From Malaya genurostris (Eukaryota; Arthropoda; Insecta; Diptera; Culicidae): 64,000 bases of DNA. Shown here piece by piece: positions 10,984-22,469 of the stretch. A program made the translations under genes and the position numbers. Within the stretch, counting starts at the first letter, position 1. Each line of letters opens with the position of its first letter. Where the stretch lies: assembly GCF_030247185.1 (NCBI RefSeq), contig NC_080570.1:5270001-5334000 (forward strand), given 5' to 3'. The notes below the pieces were generated by a model. The model was not told the origin of the DNA. It did not search any database and was given only the letters and a program-made list of their open reading frames with translations.

Positions 10984-12352
10984 GGGCTGAGGCTAGTGTA
11001 TTTTAGAGGGCTACTTTCACCCTTCAAATCTGATTTTCCCAGAAACGGTGACGAATATCAAAAAACCCAACTGACAATCTCTTAGAAAATTAGTTTAGAT
11101 TATTCTGTGAAAACTTCAGAATGATTCATTGACTTTTGCAGTCGGGAAAGTCTTTTCTGCAGAAAGAATTGTATAGCTGAAAACGGCAAACTTTCGACTT
11201 GTTCATTGAATATCTCGCCTTCAAAGGCATGCATCGAAAATCTATCCTGACATTGCCTAGATAGGTCAATTTAGATGCTATTAGTATAGAAAAACATAGG
11301 TGTTGTCGCGATAAAAATGAAGTGAATGTTATTTTTGTGAAGGTAAGTCGATTTCTAAGCACGCGCCATTTTTTCTGCTCTAGTTTCCTGGTAACGTAAC
11401 GAAAAATGAGAGAGAAATTATATCGACTCAGTAGTGCCAAACAAGCGGCAACTTTATTGGATTTTATGTGATGTAGTCAAACTTGTAACCGAAAATATCA
11501 AAACTTTCTTGGCCACCCGGCCCATCGAGAGCCATTTTGCACTTATGCGAGAGAGCATGGAGAGAAATGTAATACGCAGAGCGTGACACGTGGTTATACC
11601 ACAGACTAACAGACATGACAGTATGAGTAAATTCTTATAAAAAATAATTTTTCGTGATGCACTAGTTCCACCTATATTATACTGCGCGAACTATTTACTA
11701 TCGGTACACCCCTTGTGTTATGTAAAAGTTAATTTACTAGTTGGTTCCCCCTCGTTTGTCAACACCGATCAGCTGCTTGCAGGGATGCCTGATTGCATCA
11801 TAATATTTGGAAATGAATCGTCACAGTAAATTATTATATTACGTTAATAATATATTAAACTTTTTAGCGATGTTGGAAGGTAACCATTTATTTTTCTCAA
11901 CATTGTTCATCTAGACTATTTTATTATTGTGTTGGTAATTTTCACCCGAAATTAAGTGGCGGCAGATCAGAAGCAAGTAAATATTGCCACTAAACGGGTT
12001 CGATTTTGTATTGCGTTGAAGGATGAGAGGTAGGCACAATTTTGTATATAGTTTTGGCAATATGTATTAAATCTGTATCCTGCATGAAATTCGCATACAA
12101 ATGCAAATACATATCAATACATTACAGGTAATTCTGTATAAATGGCAACTCTGTTGGTAAATGAAAAAAATAAACACAGACTAGATGACAGACAGGATGT
12201 TTTTGATAGGGTAACGTGGCGCCATCATGACACATGTGAGTACTGTCCCAAATAAAGGAATATTCGAAATGACAGTTAAAATGATTGAAGAATCTAATTT
12301 GAGTGTCCTGTCTGTTAGTCTGTGGTTATACGCTATCTACTGGCCTCAGCCC
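10984..12352. mobile_element. TTAA-flanked MITE, copy 1, carrying a nested insertion
   Basis: Outer ends GGGCTGAGGCTAGT and (reverse complement) GGGCTGAGGCCAGT, followed on the right by TTAA (12353-12356) and preceded on the left by CTAA (a mutated TTAA). With the nested element removed the remaining sequence is about 640 bp and aligns throughout with copy 2 at 25942-26585. There is no transposase. A TTAA target is characteristic of piggyBac-type elements, so this is probably a non-autonomous derivative. The family name is not known to me. Confidence 0.85.
11600..12324. mobile_element. Nested TIR element inside the TTAA MITE, 725 bp
   Basis: The ends are CACAGACTAACAGACATGAC and (reverse complement) CACAGACTAACAGACAGGAC. 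GTTATAC is duplicated on each side (11593-11599 and 12325-12331; up to 9 bp if the shared TG is counted). The host MITE sequence continues cleanly across the site and agrees with copy 2. It has no ORF of note. The target-duplication length of 7-9 bp would suit a hAT- or P-like transposase, but this is inference. Confidence 0.85.
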
Positions 12353-12356
12353 TTAA

Positions 12357-12869
12357 GGAATATTTACATAAACGACTTCTACCATGATTGAAAAACCACA
12401 AGGATCCAACTGTCTTCTGTTCAGATCTAGCGTCTTGCCATTACTCGAAATCAATTAGTAAAAATGTTACTTTCGTTCCAAAAGACATGACTTCTGATTT
12501 CTAAGATTTCCGAAAGGAAAAATGTTGTTCGATTCCAAATGTTTTAGAAATGCATCAAACGTTGAGATTTGGTATTATTTCATCCTTTTTTAATTTCGAC
12601 TTTGGAACTTGAAAACATTTTGAGATATCCAAAAGCGAAACTCTTTTTAACGCCAAATTTTTTAGAAGTGCATGAACAAATAAATAACGTGGAGAAATGA
12701 GAGTGAAAAACTACAACAATGTGCGCATTGTTTTTTTTTTTATTTACATACTCAGAAGAGGAAACTTCGAAAATTCATTCGGATTTTTAATGGTTCTGGG
12801 TAAAATAGATTTGTGGAATTTATCCAACATGTTTACAACTGTTGAAAACTTTAACCAGCATTTGTTTAT
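12357..12869. other. No gene recognised
   Basis: AT-rich spacer between the TTAA MITE and array B. Nothing seen on either strand. Confidence 0.6.
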
Positions 12870-13445
12870 TTAAACCAGATCCAAAATTCTGGAATTCAAG
12901 ACCTAAATTCGGAATCAGTTCAATCGATTCATGTCTAGAATTACTAGAACTGAACAAATTTATTGAATTCAGATTCCGAATTCAATTCTATACCTGAATT
13001 CAGAACTTTTATACTAAAACAGAATTCTGTTATAAAATCTAGTTCCAGCACGCAAGTTCTGAGTTCTAAAATTGAATTGCAAAAATGAATTCTGAAACTG
13101 GATTCCGGTATTAAATTCTAGTTCAGAAGTCAGTTCAAAAACTCATATTTAAAACTCAGGACTAAAACTTAGTTCAAGAAATCAAATCTAAAACTCATAT
13201 CATATGAAGTTGAATTCCTCAATCAAAACTTTGGATGCGGAATCCGAACATCAATTATGGAGCTGAATTCTGTTCAAAAATTAGTCAAGAATCCAGTTCC
13301 AGAAACCAGAATCAGGATTCAGTTTCAGTCTTTGGTTTAAATTCTGAACCTGTACTCTGGAGCTGAATTATGAAACTAAATTCTGAACTTGAAATTAGGT
13401 TCAGAATTCAGGTAAACCAGAACCTACGTTCTAAATTCAGATCCA
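12870..13445 (+). repeat. Array B: short, strongly diverged copy of the 12-bp repeat
   Basis: Many AATTC / TCCAGA / GAATTCAG words in the same orientation as array A, but units are more degenerate and mixed with AATTCTG words. No ORFs of note. Confidence 0.75.
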
Positions 13446-14665
13446 AAATTTTTATTTTTTTGAGAATTATGGTTATTTCACACTGTTGAAAATTGTATCA
13501 TATATTGCTGATCATATTTCCGATGGCGTGGAGAAAGAATTACGTTGTGTTTAGTACAACTCGAAATATTCACGATTACGTTCTACCTATTCTTCGACAC
13601 GTCAAAACACCACATAAAACACATTTTGGAGGAAGGCTTAGTGGGTTGTAAAAACGACAAATCTTGTCCATATGTGTGTGTGTGTGTTATGAAAAATTCA
13701 AAATCAACAAAAACACGTTTGTAAAGACAATACGCTTTGACGCATTTTATACAAACTGGCAACTTGTATAGCGTTTTAGCTTCGCGTTTGTTTAGTGGTT
13801 TATATTGAGCTGCTAAGTGGCATAGTGGTTCAGATTAAACAGTTATGCACCGACAAGTCGAAGACAAAACGGAAAAGGTTTAGAAACGAGATTTTGTACA
13901 TTAATTTTGTTGAAAAAAAAATTGGTCCGAAAGAACGCGACTTTTTCGACACCTTCCCTGGCTTAAAAAAATGGAACCTCAATCCAGTATGGGGGATCTT
14001 GAGAAAATACAAATTGTTGGCATTCCGCCCAACATCACTGTCTGGCAAGATTGCTGTCAAAAATTCTAACCAACGCACACAGACGACCTTTTTGAAGCCG
14101 TTTCGCCAAAGATATCAAGCAAGCGAAAAACCGGCTCAATACATGCACATCCAAGTGTTCTCTTGGCACCCCAAACCAACCCGCTACAGAAACCCAACCA
14201 GCTGACGAGCATTCGGCCATCATTGGTTACCGACTATTGAAACTTTATTATAAATAGAAAATACACTTCACGCTGTCGCGATGTTCACATTTTTCTCCAA
14301 ACAGTATTACACCAGCGAGAATGTTGCAACAATATTTATCATCTTTTCGACTCGAAAACAAATACATACCAGACAAGTGCTGCTTTGCTCCGAAAGTATG
14401 CGAAGGATTCGTGTGCTGCTTTTATCCGAAGTGTGACGATTACGACCCGATCAGCCGACGACGAACACTCAAACGTCAAACATTTGCCGCAAAATTAGAA
14501 AGAAAAAAAAATCACGATTCACTATCACACATGTGTGTGTCTTCTTTTGAAACCAGGAAAAGAAACCAATGGGCGGCCGAATGAATAACAAGAAAAAACA
14601 ATAAAAAAACAAGCTGACACCGAAATGCGCTAGAAAGATTTTTTAAACTTTTTTATTGCCACCAG
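13446..14665. other. Unassigned region
   Basis: Overlapping ORFs on both strands (13795-14205 plus, 136 aa; 13830-14078 minus) have no recognised domain. The TG microsatellite lies here. Confidence 0.5.
13671..13688. repeat. (TG)n microsatellite
   Basis: About eight TG units. Confidence 0.9.
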
Positions 14666-14791
14666 CAAGCAACAAACAGTACTGTTCACTCGCCGAAAGC
14701 ACGAAGCGCCAGCTGTCGGCAGCGGACCGAAATCGAAGGTAACCACGAACCTAACACCACGCCGCCGCGTTCAACAAGCGAAACTGCCGAA

Positions 14792-14990
14792 ATGAAGGAA
14801 AAATTTGCGTGAGTAAACGAGAAAAGTGCGCACACACGCACGTCTTTTTCTCTTTCTTTATTTTTTGAATTGCAGAAAGCACCGCACCACTACAAACGAC
14901 GAATTAACACTGAAAATCACGTCCCGCTCGCGCTCCCGAAAAAAACCAACACCCGGCGAATGTGTACGCGTTGTGCGCGATGGCCAGTAA
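14792..14990 (+). CDS. Candidate small spliced ORF, 43 aa with a 67-bp intron (speculative)
   Basis: ATG at 14792, donor GTGAGT at 14809, and acceptor ttttttgaattgcag ending at 14875. Splicing gives MKEKFAKHRTTTNDELTLKI then TSRSRSRKKPTPGECVRVVR and DGQ, stop at 14990. The intron has canonical ends, a T-rich tract and the typical insect length, and the region is more GC-rich than its surroundings. Without the ATG the frame also stays open about 120 bases upstream. It may equally be a non-coding 5' UTR exon pair of a gene lying to the right. No family recognised. Confidence 0.25.
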
Positions 14991-15620
14991 AGGACCTTTC
15001 ACGGACTAAATGAACGTATGCGCTAACTAGCAGGTCCTTTCACGGGCACAAGAAAAAAAGCACGAAATGCGAATGTCGAAATTTAATGGAAATTTTATCG
15101 TTGTTTGTTTGCTTCAATCAGTGAAAGATGCAATGCATTCGGGCATTTTAGCATTGCATCGTCAACTGGGATGGAGCGAAATAGTGCTGTTGCCGCTGCC
15201 GGACACAAAACGTACCAAAAATCTTAACCGGAAAATAAACACCGCACTGCACAACCGACGGTTACGAGAGCACAACATGAACTGCTGCCGAGAGCAGACA
15301 TCATGAACGGTAAATATTAAAACATATGCCGCAGACACATCGTGTGCTGGTCATGTAGGGTGAAACAACAACATGTCTGGCTGTAGATAAGAGACAGAGC
15401 GACCGTGGAAAACGAGAGTGAGCGAAACGGTTTTATGGGTGCAGTCTGGCAGTCTGGGAGAAGGAGACGCTCTTTTTGGAAGCGAATCGATTGGTTTGAC
15501 TTGTTCTGTTTGTTCACGTTTGAAGCTGACTGACTATCTTTTTACTGAAGTCTTTGGTACATATGGACGTCATATCGTGTACCCGCTGCGAAATGTACGG
15601 CGATGCCGTTCAGTACACTG
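14991..15620. other. Unassigned region with a short direct repeat
   Basis: AGGACCTTTCACGG (14991) and AGGTCCTTTCACGG (15031) recur about 40 bp apart. Short ORFs only. No gene recognised. Confidence 0.5.
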
Positions 15621-15622
15621 TA

Positions 15623-17070
15623 CACTCAGAAAAATATTATGGTAACAGTTACTATATAGAGGGCCAACCTGACCATGCGAGTATAGTGGTTTTCAGCCGA
15701 CTATTAAATCAGATGATTTCAACAATAGTCAAGTTCATGTTTACTATAAATGGTATCGGCTCTAGAATAGTAATATTGAACAGTATATTGCATGAATAAC
15801 TAATACGATTGAGATGATTAGGCTAACCATGACCGAATCTTTATTTACATTGTGGTTTTCGCTATAACCAGAGCCATGGTATTTTTGACATTTCACTTCT
15901 AGTTATTTCGAAACTGAAGGCAGTGGTTGATTCAACAATGCTGAAGATCAGCAAAACATGAGCTAATGTTAAAAAGTTTTATGAATTTGAAGTCTAGAAC
16001 AAGAACAACAAAATAGTTTCATTGAATTCTATTTTATTTTTGCAATTATTACAATTTTATTATGATGATGTGCCTGGTGAAATATTGATTATCAACGTAG
16101 ACACGGAGCAGCATTGCTTGGTTGCAACTGTTGATCCCAGGCTCTGTTCGGTGAAGTTTTTCCTGAAGAAGAAATGGAAGAAATTAATAGCCAAGTCCAG
16201 AAACAAACCTCAATACCCACCTGCCGTATATTGTTATTTTTTCCGTCGGATTCGAGCGATTTGAATCCGGGAATCGGATGCTGTTCATCGTTTTTAATCA
16301 ATCGCTTGATGTTGTTTCTACAGCGACCGATAAAGAATAATAAAAATTATACAGGACGTCGATTTCACTAGAAAACAGCCATTGCCGGGAAAATTGTTGA
16401 AAAATTTAATTTCAACGACGGAAACTAGTAAGGCTACAAAATTTACTCACCTGCAAGACCTTCCAAATTGCACAATATAAGTCACAATATACATTTTTTC
16501 AAATCATTCACTGATGTGTTACGAAATTGTCTGCTGTATTGTAACTTTATGTGACAATAACGAAGTATATCCGTTTATTGACAATTTGTATAGTCAGCAC
16601 AAATGAAAAACATAGTCGGTTAAAAAACACTATACGATAATGTGCTTACTACATAAATTCTGTTGATATGGACTACATGAATAGTGTTTTCAAACTTCAT
16701 AATTTCATTTAAACCATGTATCTATTTATGGTAACATTATTATACTGTGTACATATTTACATGGTAGCGATAACTATTCAGCTCCTCATATATATCAAGG
16801 CTCGAGAGCAATTTCACCTTACTAGAAATTGTGAGTTTAACTATTTGTTCTTATATTTGAGATGACTACCATTGTCAGGATGACCATGCCAGAAAAGTCA
16901 TAAATACAAATAGTTTAGTCAAGTCGTAGTCTTTGTTGTCTAGTAATTTATACAATACAGATGGTGAATAGTCATATATCATGATTATTGCTACTATTTA
17001 AGCGTATAGTTGAAATGACAATGGAAAACAGGCTACGGTATTTTGCTTTACTATGGTATTTTGCTCAGTG
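15623..17070. mobile_element. TA-flanked non-autonomous element, 1448 bp
   Basis: Imperfect inverted ends: CACTCAGAAAAATATTATGG and (reverse complement) CACTGAGCAAAATACCATAG, with about 17 of 22 bases matching. TA is on each side (15621-15622, 17071-17072). The interior is AT-rich and has no recognised transposase; the 80-aa ORF at 16022-16264 resembles nothing I know. Confidence 0.6.
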
Positions 17071-17072
17071 TA

Positions 17073-17670
17073 CCATTAATAAGAGTCGTTGGTTATTTAT
17101 TTGAACTGTTTCGAGTTGAAGTCAGAAACAATACCAAAACACAGTTGCGTAACTAATTTTCCAGAATGAAAAATATAATAATTCAATAAGTACTTTTGCT
17201 CGCTATAAATTTGGTATTTTTGAGAGAAAAACAGATCGTGAAATAAATTATTATATCAGTTGTTGCGAATGGTGAGTATTTTAAGACTCTTGCACTAAAA
17301 ACTTTGTCAGGAATTTTTTTCTCGCACATGAATATTTGCAAAAATTTTTCATATCTCACATCTGTAATATGAACACAATATTTGGTAGTTTCTCAGCCAC
17401 TAACAACTACGTAGAAAGCGTACTGCATTGTTTTCTTCTACTCCGAGTTTACTTTTATTGCTGATATCTATTTATACTATTGAATAAACTAAAAACACAG
17501 AGAATAGACATCCAAGCTAGTACAAACTTTTTCGAAAAAGCTGTGTAAAGCATACAAGTAAAAATCCGTTAAAAACCACCGTTGCGCACGACTTTGCACG
17601 CATGAATTACCACTGTATGAAAGCTCGAACGCAACAGCCATAAGGCATTACAGGGCTGCTCAAAGCGCTT
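17073..17670. other. No gene recognised
   Basis: AT-rich flank downstream of the Jockey-type fragment; may include its 3' UTR. No clear poly(A) tail was found. Confidence 0.45.
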
Positions 17671-18192
17671 CTACAGGAGAATTGCTGCTTGGTGATAGCT
17701 ATTTAAAACAACCGTTAAATTTCTTACACAAATTGAAATCTCTACTTGGATGTCTGTTCTCTGTGGTAGAGCTGTGTGAACTTTCTCACTGCATAACAGT
17801 ACGCGTGGATCTTTTGGCAAGATTGCATCGATTTTTGTCGGAATTTGTGACATTACATCTAATGGTTCTATATTTGTGAGTCTGTGTAACTCATTTGTTC
17901 TAAACCAGGGTGGACGCTTCAAAATCATTTTCAGAATTTTTTTCTGAATCCTTTGAAGCGTTTTCTTCCTGGTGGAACAACAACTTGACCAAATTGGTAC
18001 TGCATAAACCATGGCTGGACTGAAAATTTGTTTATAAATTAACAACTTGTTTTTTAGACAAAGCTTAGAATTTCTGTTTATAAGAGGATATAAACATTTA
18101 ATATATTTATTACACTTTGCCTGGATTCCTTCAATGTGATCCTTGAAAGTGAGTTGATCTTGTTTTGATGATTTTCCTATCTTGAAGGCCAT
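17671..18192 (-). pseudogene. 3' fragment of a Jockey-type non-LTR reverse transcriptase ORF
   Basis: A 173-aa minus-strand ORF. It contains LTFKDHIEGIQAKCNKYIKC, then LYPLINRNSKLCLKNKLLIY, KQIFSPAMVYAVPIWSSCC and TLQRIQKKILKMILKRPPWF. This is the thumb/C-terminal part of Jockey-clade ORF2 proteins (the KL.IYK..i.P...Y....W pattern followed by LQ.iQnK.lr). The catalytic reverse-transcriptase motifs lie upstream and are missing. After MSQIPTKID the frame no longer resembles the family. A truncated, dead copy. Confidence 0.88.
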
Positions 18193-18641
18193 CCACTCAC
18201 TTGGATTTTCAAGCGTAGGTGCATAAGCAGACGATTTTGAAACCTTTTTAATAAAAATCGTTAAATGGAATATGAGCTAATCAAATTTATAAAACCCATA
18301 ATACTATCATATTTGTAATTTCATCTTCTTCCTTTGCAACATATGATAAAACCGTTGTGAAATACTCGTTGATTCGTTTTGTTTTATTCACATTTTTCAA
18401 TTGAACAACAAACGTAACCAAGGATATTGTTATTCTAAAATCAACAGTTTATCAACCTGGGTTGCCAGTTTCAAACATATTTCTTAAGATCTCATTTTGA
18501 CATTAAGAGTTACTGAGGGGTAGTTAAATTTAAGATACAGTTTTAAAAGTGAGTGGCAGGTCGTGTCGTCGGCTCAGTATTAAGGAAATTGAACGTTTAC
18601 TATTAATGCAAAAGTTTGACCTGTTCCGTAGGTTTGTTTAA

Positions 18642-19386
18642 GGTAGCGCTTCGCCGTGGTCAGGTCGAAGCAAGACAACTCACTGCTTCCTCTTGCTTTG
18701 TCGCCGAAATTTCACCCTAAATTGCAAATTTCTAAAATACTAACCCGATTCACGAAAAATCAAAAACATACGATTGTAGGTAAATGATTTTACTATGCAT
18801 TTGGCGAAAAATATCAGTTAGAAAGCTTTTCTTTCGCGAGATTTCGTGCGAGTTTTGTTTCAATTTGGTTTTCTTTTTTTCCTTTTCTCGCTATACACAA
18901 CTCGCATATGTAGGGATGTGCTACGTTTTCAACAAAGCGTCAAAGCTAGTAGCGATGAAAATCTTTACTGATTTCTGGTTCTACTGAAACATGAATAGAA
19001 ATTATTTTACAAAGTAGTAACACTTACTTACATTTTCTACTCATCTATATTCAACGTTTACGCAGAGAGAACGGACAACGAAAACAAAAGAAATGTTGTT
19101 AGCGTCTACCGCATGTAGCATTTTGCACACCCCAATGCATGCGTTGACATTGTGTGCGTGCGAAAGAATAAGGAAAAACTCATTTATTTTTATAACTCGC
19201 ACGAAATCTTTCGATATAAATGTTTATCAGGCACAATTTATATACGAATCGATAGAAAAATTAATTATCTAGAATCGTATGTTCTTGGAATTTCCGTTTT
19301 CTTCCCCGTTTTCTCACAATTTTGGATAAAGTGCATGAAACCCCGGGATAGGCAGCGAACTCCCGTGACCACGGCGAAGCGCTACC
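18642..19386. mobile_element. Second TTAA-flanked MITE family, 745 bp with perfect 21-bp TIRs
   Basis: The left end GGTAGCGCTTCGCCGTGG continues TCA (18642-18662). The right end 19366-19386 is its exact reverse complement. TTAA flanks both sides (18638-18641 and 19387-19390). The interior has no transposase, and ORFs at 18784-18987 and 19152-19418 look fortuitous. The ends differ from the other TTAA family, so this is a separate non-autonomous piggyBac-type element. Confidence 0.9.
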
Positions 19387-19849
19387 TTAAGCAAATATTA
19401 CTACTTTTCCGCAATTGATACTCGATTTCTATGTTGCTTTATATGATCAGGATGTTGATGTTGGGTTCTCAAACTGGTCAGTCAATAAGAGCTATCAGGA
19501 CATTTTTCCACAAAAATCTGCATCTGTAGTTGAATCTAAACAACATTCGTATCAGAAAAATGTGACTTGGGCTAATTTCAGTGAGCAAAAAAAGGTCCCA
19601 CTACTACAATTCGTCATTTTTGCACAAGACAAAACCGAAAAACGGTATTTATCTTAAAGAATAATCGGTACATATCGATACATATTTGTATTACTGGATA
19701 GAGAACAAATATCGGTATACCTGGCAACACTGTAGTCAATATTATTTTGAAGGATAAGTGTCATACCCAAACGCGTCAGATTTTGATTGTTACTAAAACC
19801 ACTGTTTTTCCGGAAAGAAGTTGTCGTGTAGAAGCGAGCGAAACAATGA

Positions 19850-20060
19850 CAACAATTCAATAAGTATCGTTCCAAAATCATCGCATTTGCCTTCGTGTGA
19901 CTTCTGGTTATTCTTCAAACTAAAAAGACCTCTTCGGGAAACGAGTTTCCAGACAATGGAAAAAATAAGAGCCGAACCAAAGAAGGTGCTCAATGCCATA
20001 CCACAAAAGGACTATTTGACATGCTTCGAGGACTGAAAAAAGACGAGTGGGTAATGTCAA
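19850..20060 (+). pseudogene. 3' fragment of a second mariner-family transposase
   Basis: The plus-strand frame reads LPSCDFWLFFKLKRPLRETS, then FQTMEKIRAEPKKVLNAIPQ and KDYLTCFED before a stop. The CDFWLFxKLKRPL block, with its third catalytic D, and the trailing DYxxCFEDWKKR-like end are typical of mariner-type transposases, from a subfamily different from the 43 kb element. Only the C-terminal third survives. Confidence 0.8.
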
Positions 20061-20344
20061 ACTCACAACTGAAGGACGTGAATACGAGCAAAACTGACAT
20101 CAACTTTCTTTGAGTTTCGCCGTCGTCTCGTCAGTGCCATCTCCGCCTAGCAGTTCAATTTCAACCGCTAAGTAGATGCAAAGCTTACACTACTTATGTA
20201 ACACTTTTTGAATACTGCATCCTTTCTGACGTCTCGGGTGTAAACGCACAAACCAAAAAATCCCTTAATGTTCAAAACTGACATGTTTTTCTTCACACTT
20301 CCGGATATCAATAGTCATTCGTATTAGTTGATTGATTGCGTGAA

Positions 20345-20945
20345 CTTATTTTCAGAATCCTGGTTCCAAATTTGATTTTAGAACTGAATACTGAGCTCCA
20401 AACCTGAATTAAGATACCGACTTCAGCTCCAAAACCTAATGCCAGAAATCAAGTTACGAATTCAATTCCAGCATGCTTGATCTGAATTCTTAAAATGAAC
20501 TCAAAAGCTGAATTTAGCAACTAAATTCTGAAACCGAATTCAGGAATTAAACTCGGGTTTCGAAATTGGTTTCGAACTTCTTGTTCGGAGTTCAGATCTA
20601 AGGTTTTGTTCCAAAATCCAGATCTAGGATTCATATCATGAATTCTGTTTCAGAATTCTGTTCCAAAATGAGAAAAGAATTCCGAACTTAAAATAAGACA
20701 CTAAATTTAATTCCAAAATCTAGTCAAGAAACCAGTTCCAAAAATCTTGTTGCAGAGTCTAGAATAAGGATTCAATTCCAGAGTCTTAGTTCAAACTTTT
20801 AAACCTGTATTCTGGAACTAAATTCTCAAACTAAGTTGTGAGCCTAAAACTGAGTTCAAATTTCAGGTGTATCTGAATCTGAATGTTCTTAATTCATGTC
20901 CAAAACTCAGTTTTAGAATTCAGTTCCAGAATTCAATCCAAATGA
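20345..20945 (+). repeat. Array C: short diverged copy of the 12-bp repeat
   Basis: Words such as TTCCAAAATCCAG, GAATTCAG and TCTGAACC recur every 10-14 bases. It has the same family and orientation as array A, at lower identity. Confidence 0.75.
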
Positions 20946-21832
20946 GGCTTTGTAAGCGAATGAGAGCGCAACATGAGGCTTTATACCTTCGCAGAAGGTA
21001 GACGAATATATAAAGATTTTTTAATTTATAACCACATTCCGGATATTTTTCGGAAACAGTAGTACTAATTTGTATCTATGCAAAATATGCTTTCGAAATT
21101 AATTTTTAGAAAATTTTGGATACCCTGAAAAGGGTCGTTTAATTTGTTGGTGTTAGTTATGAGAGGTGTCGATCAAGATGATCCATCAGCGATCACCCAA
21201 AATTTTCCTCAAATGTGAAGAGAATCAACAAAATTTCAATGTAAATCCAAAGATAAACTCAAGATGGAGTGGTCGGCGATTTCTCATGTATCATTGGAAT
21301 AGGACCCCTTGATGAGCACGATTCACTGTCAGTTTGAAGCAAAACTTGATCTTTTGAAGCAAAACAACAAGCGTCTGATCGCTACATGCGTCGTAACTAT
21401 GACAATGCTTGTTTATGTTTGAAAAATATATCAAGTTACAGTAATTCTCAAAATGAGAAAGTGAAAACTACTTATAATTATTGTTTAGTTTGTTCTTGTC
21501 TCATCCCACGAATCAAGTCATTTGAAGCAAGAAATCAATATGTGCCGAATGTAAGCAAATTTTTGCTTCCTTTCTAACTAAATTTAAGTAAACATAAAAC
21601 TAATATGGACTATTTCTTGGATTGCTGAATTATGTGTTTCAATTGAAGAAAATCATGATTAATTATTTGGAAACTATTTGTAGGCGCTTAGAAGAACCAA
21701 TTTACCTATGGAATTTGGTTCGAATGCGAAGAAATACTGATATTTCGAAGAAAATCACCGTGCCTAGCGTGTTAGGTGAACGGAGTAAAAAATTAATCAG
21801 AAAAAAATCCGGCAGTTGGACGATAAAAGTCT
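20946..21832. other. No gene recognised
   Basis: AT-rich, with a duplicated ATGAGGCTTT phrase at 20943 and 20973. The last 100 bases may be decayed upstream sequence of the non-LTR relic at 21833. Confidence 0.5.
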
Positions 21833-22045
21833 GGGTATGTCATTGGGATGTCGGGCGACAGTCCAGTGAAAATGGCTCAAGAATCTGAACCGGCTGGGAC
21901 AAAAAGTAGAGGAGCGCAGCGAGTAAGATGAATCCATCAACTGAAGGGCGTTCGACAAGGGATCGGTGCCTAGAGGGGCTGTCGACGAACAGCCATGGAC
22001 CGAGTTAAAAGGAGACGAATGCTTGATACAGCCTATAGCTGCTAG
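21833..22045 (+). pseudogene. C-terminal relic of a non-LTR ORF2 (endonuclease-RT type)
   Basis: The frame reads GYVIGMSGDSPVKMAQESEP, then AGTKSRGAQRVR, stop, IHQLKGV..., RRTAMDRVKRRRMLDTA. This matches the C-terminal pattern GHV.RM..D.PVK......GTR.RGAQR.RWIHQVE..L... that I recall from insect RTE/Jockey-like endonuclease-reverse transcriptase proteins. Three in-frame stops show it is decayed. The opposite-strand 113-aa ORF is a shadow. Confidence 0.72.
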
Positions 22046-22469
22046 ATCCAGATCCATATCAATCTGATATACATTTATAAGAATCAATTCCCAAGTCCGC
22101 CTGATAGACAAATAGAAGGATTTAAGTTCGAAATTCACATAAGATTCTAATTAGCGATAGGAATGATTTGAAAAAAAAAACGCTTCCAATCGTTGTCACG
22201 TCATTTCAGTTTCGTCTTTGGCACTCTGGTTTTATGCGCATTCTAAACGTTTCCCGGTTGTCTGATTTTATTTTATTAAAGAACATAACCTCCGGATTAC
22301 CAACACATTTAGTTTCTAAGCTTGTCATATCGTGTAGTAATTACAGTAACAATTGTCAGGAGAACAGTCAGAACAAGGACATTTTTCGGTGATCATTCGC
22401 ATTTTGGTAAAGGAGAATGGTAATTTTTGCTATACTAGAAACACATTTGCACAGTTCAAAGTTTTACTG

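Noticed and set aside
13795..14205. 136-aa ORF as a gene
   Set aside because: No recognisable domain, the opposite strand is also open (13830-14078), and codon use is AT-driven in the first half.
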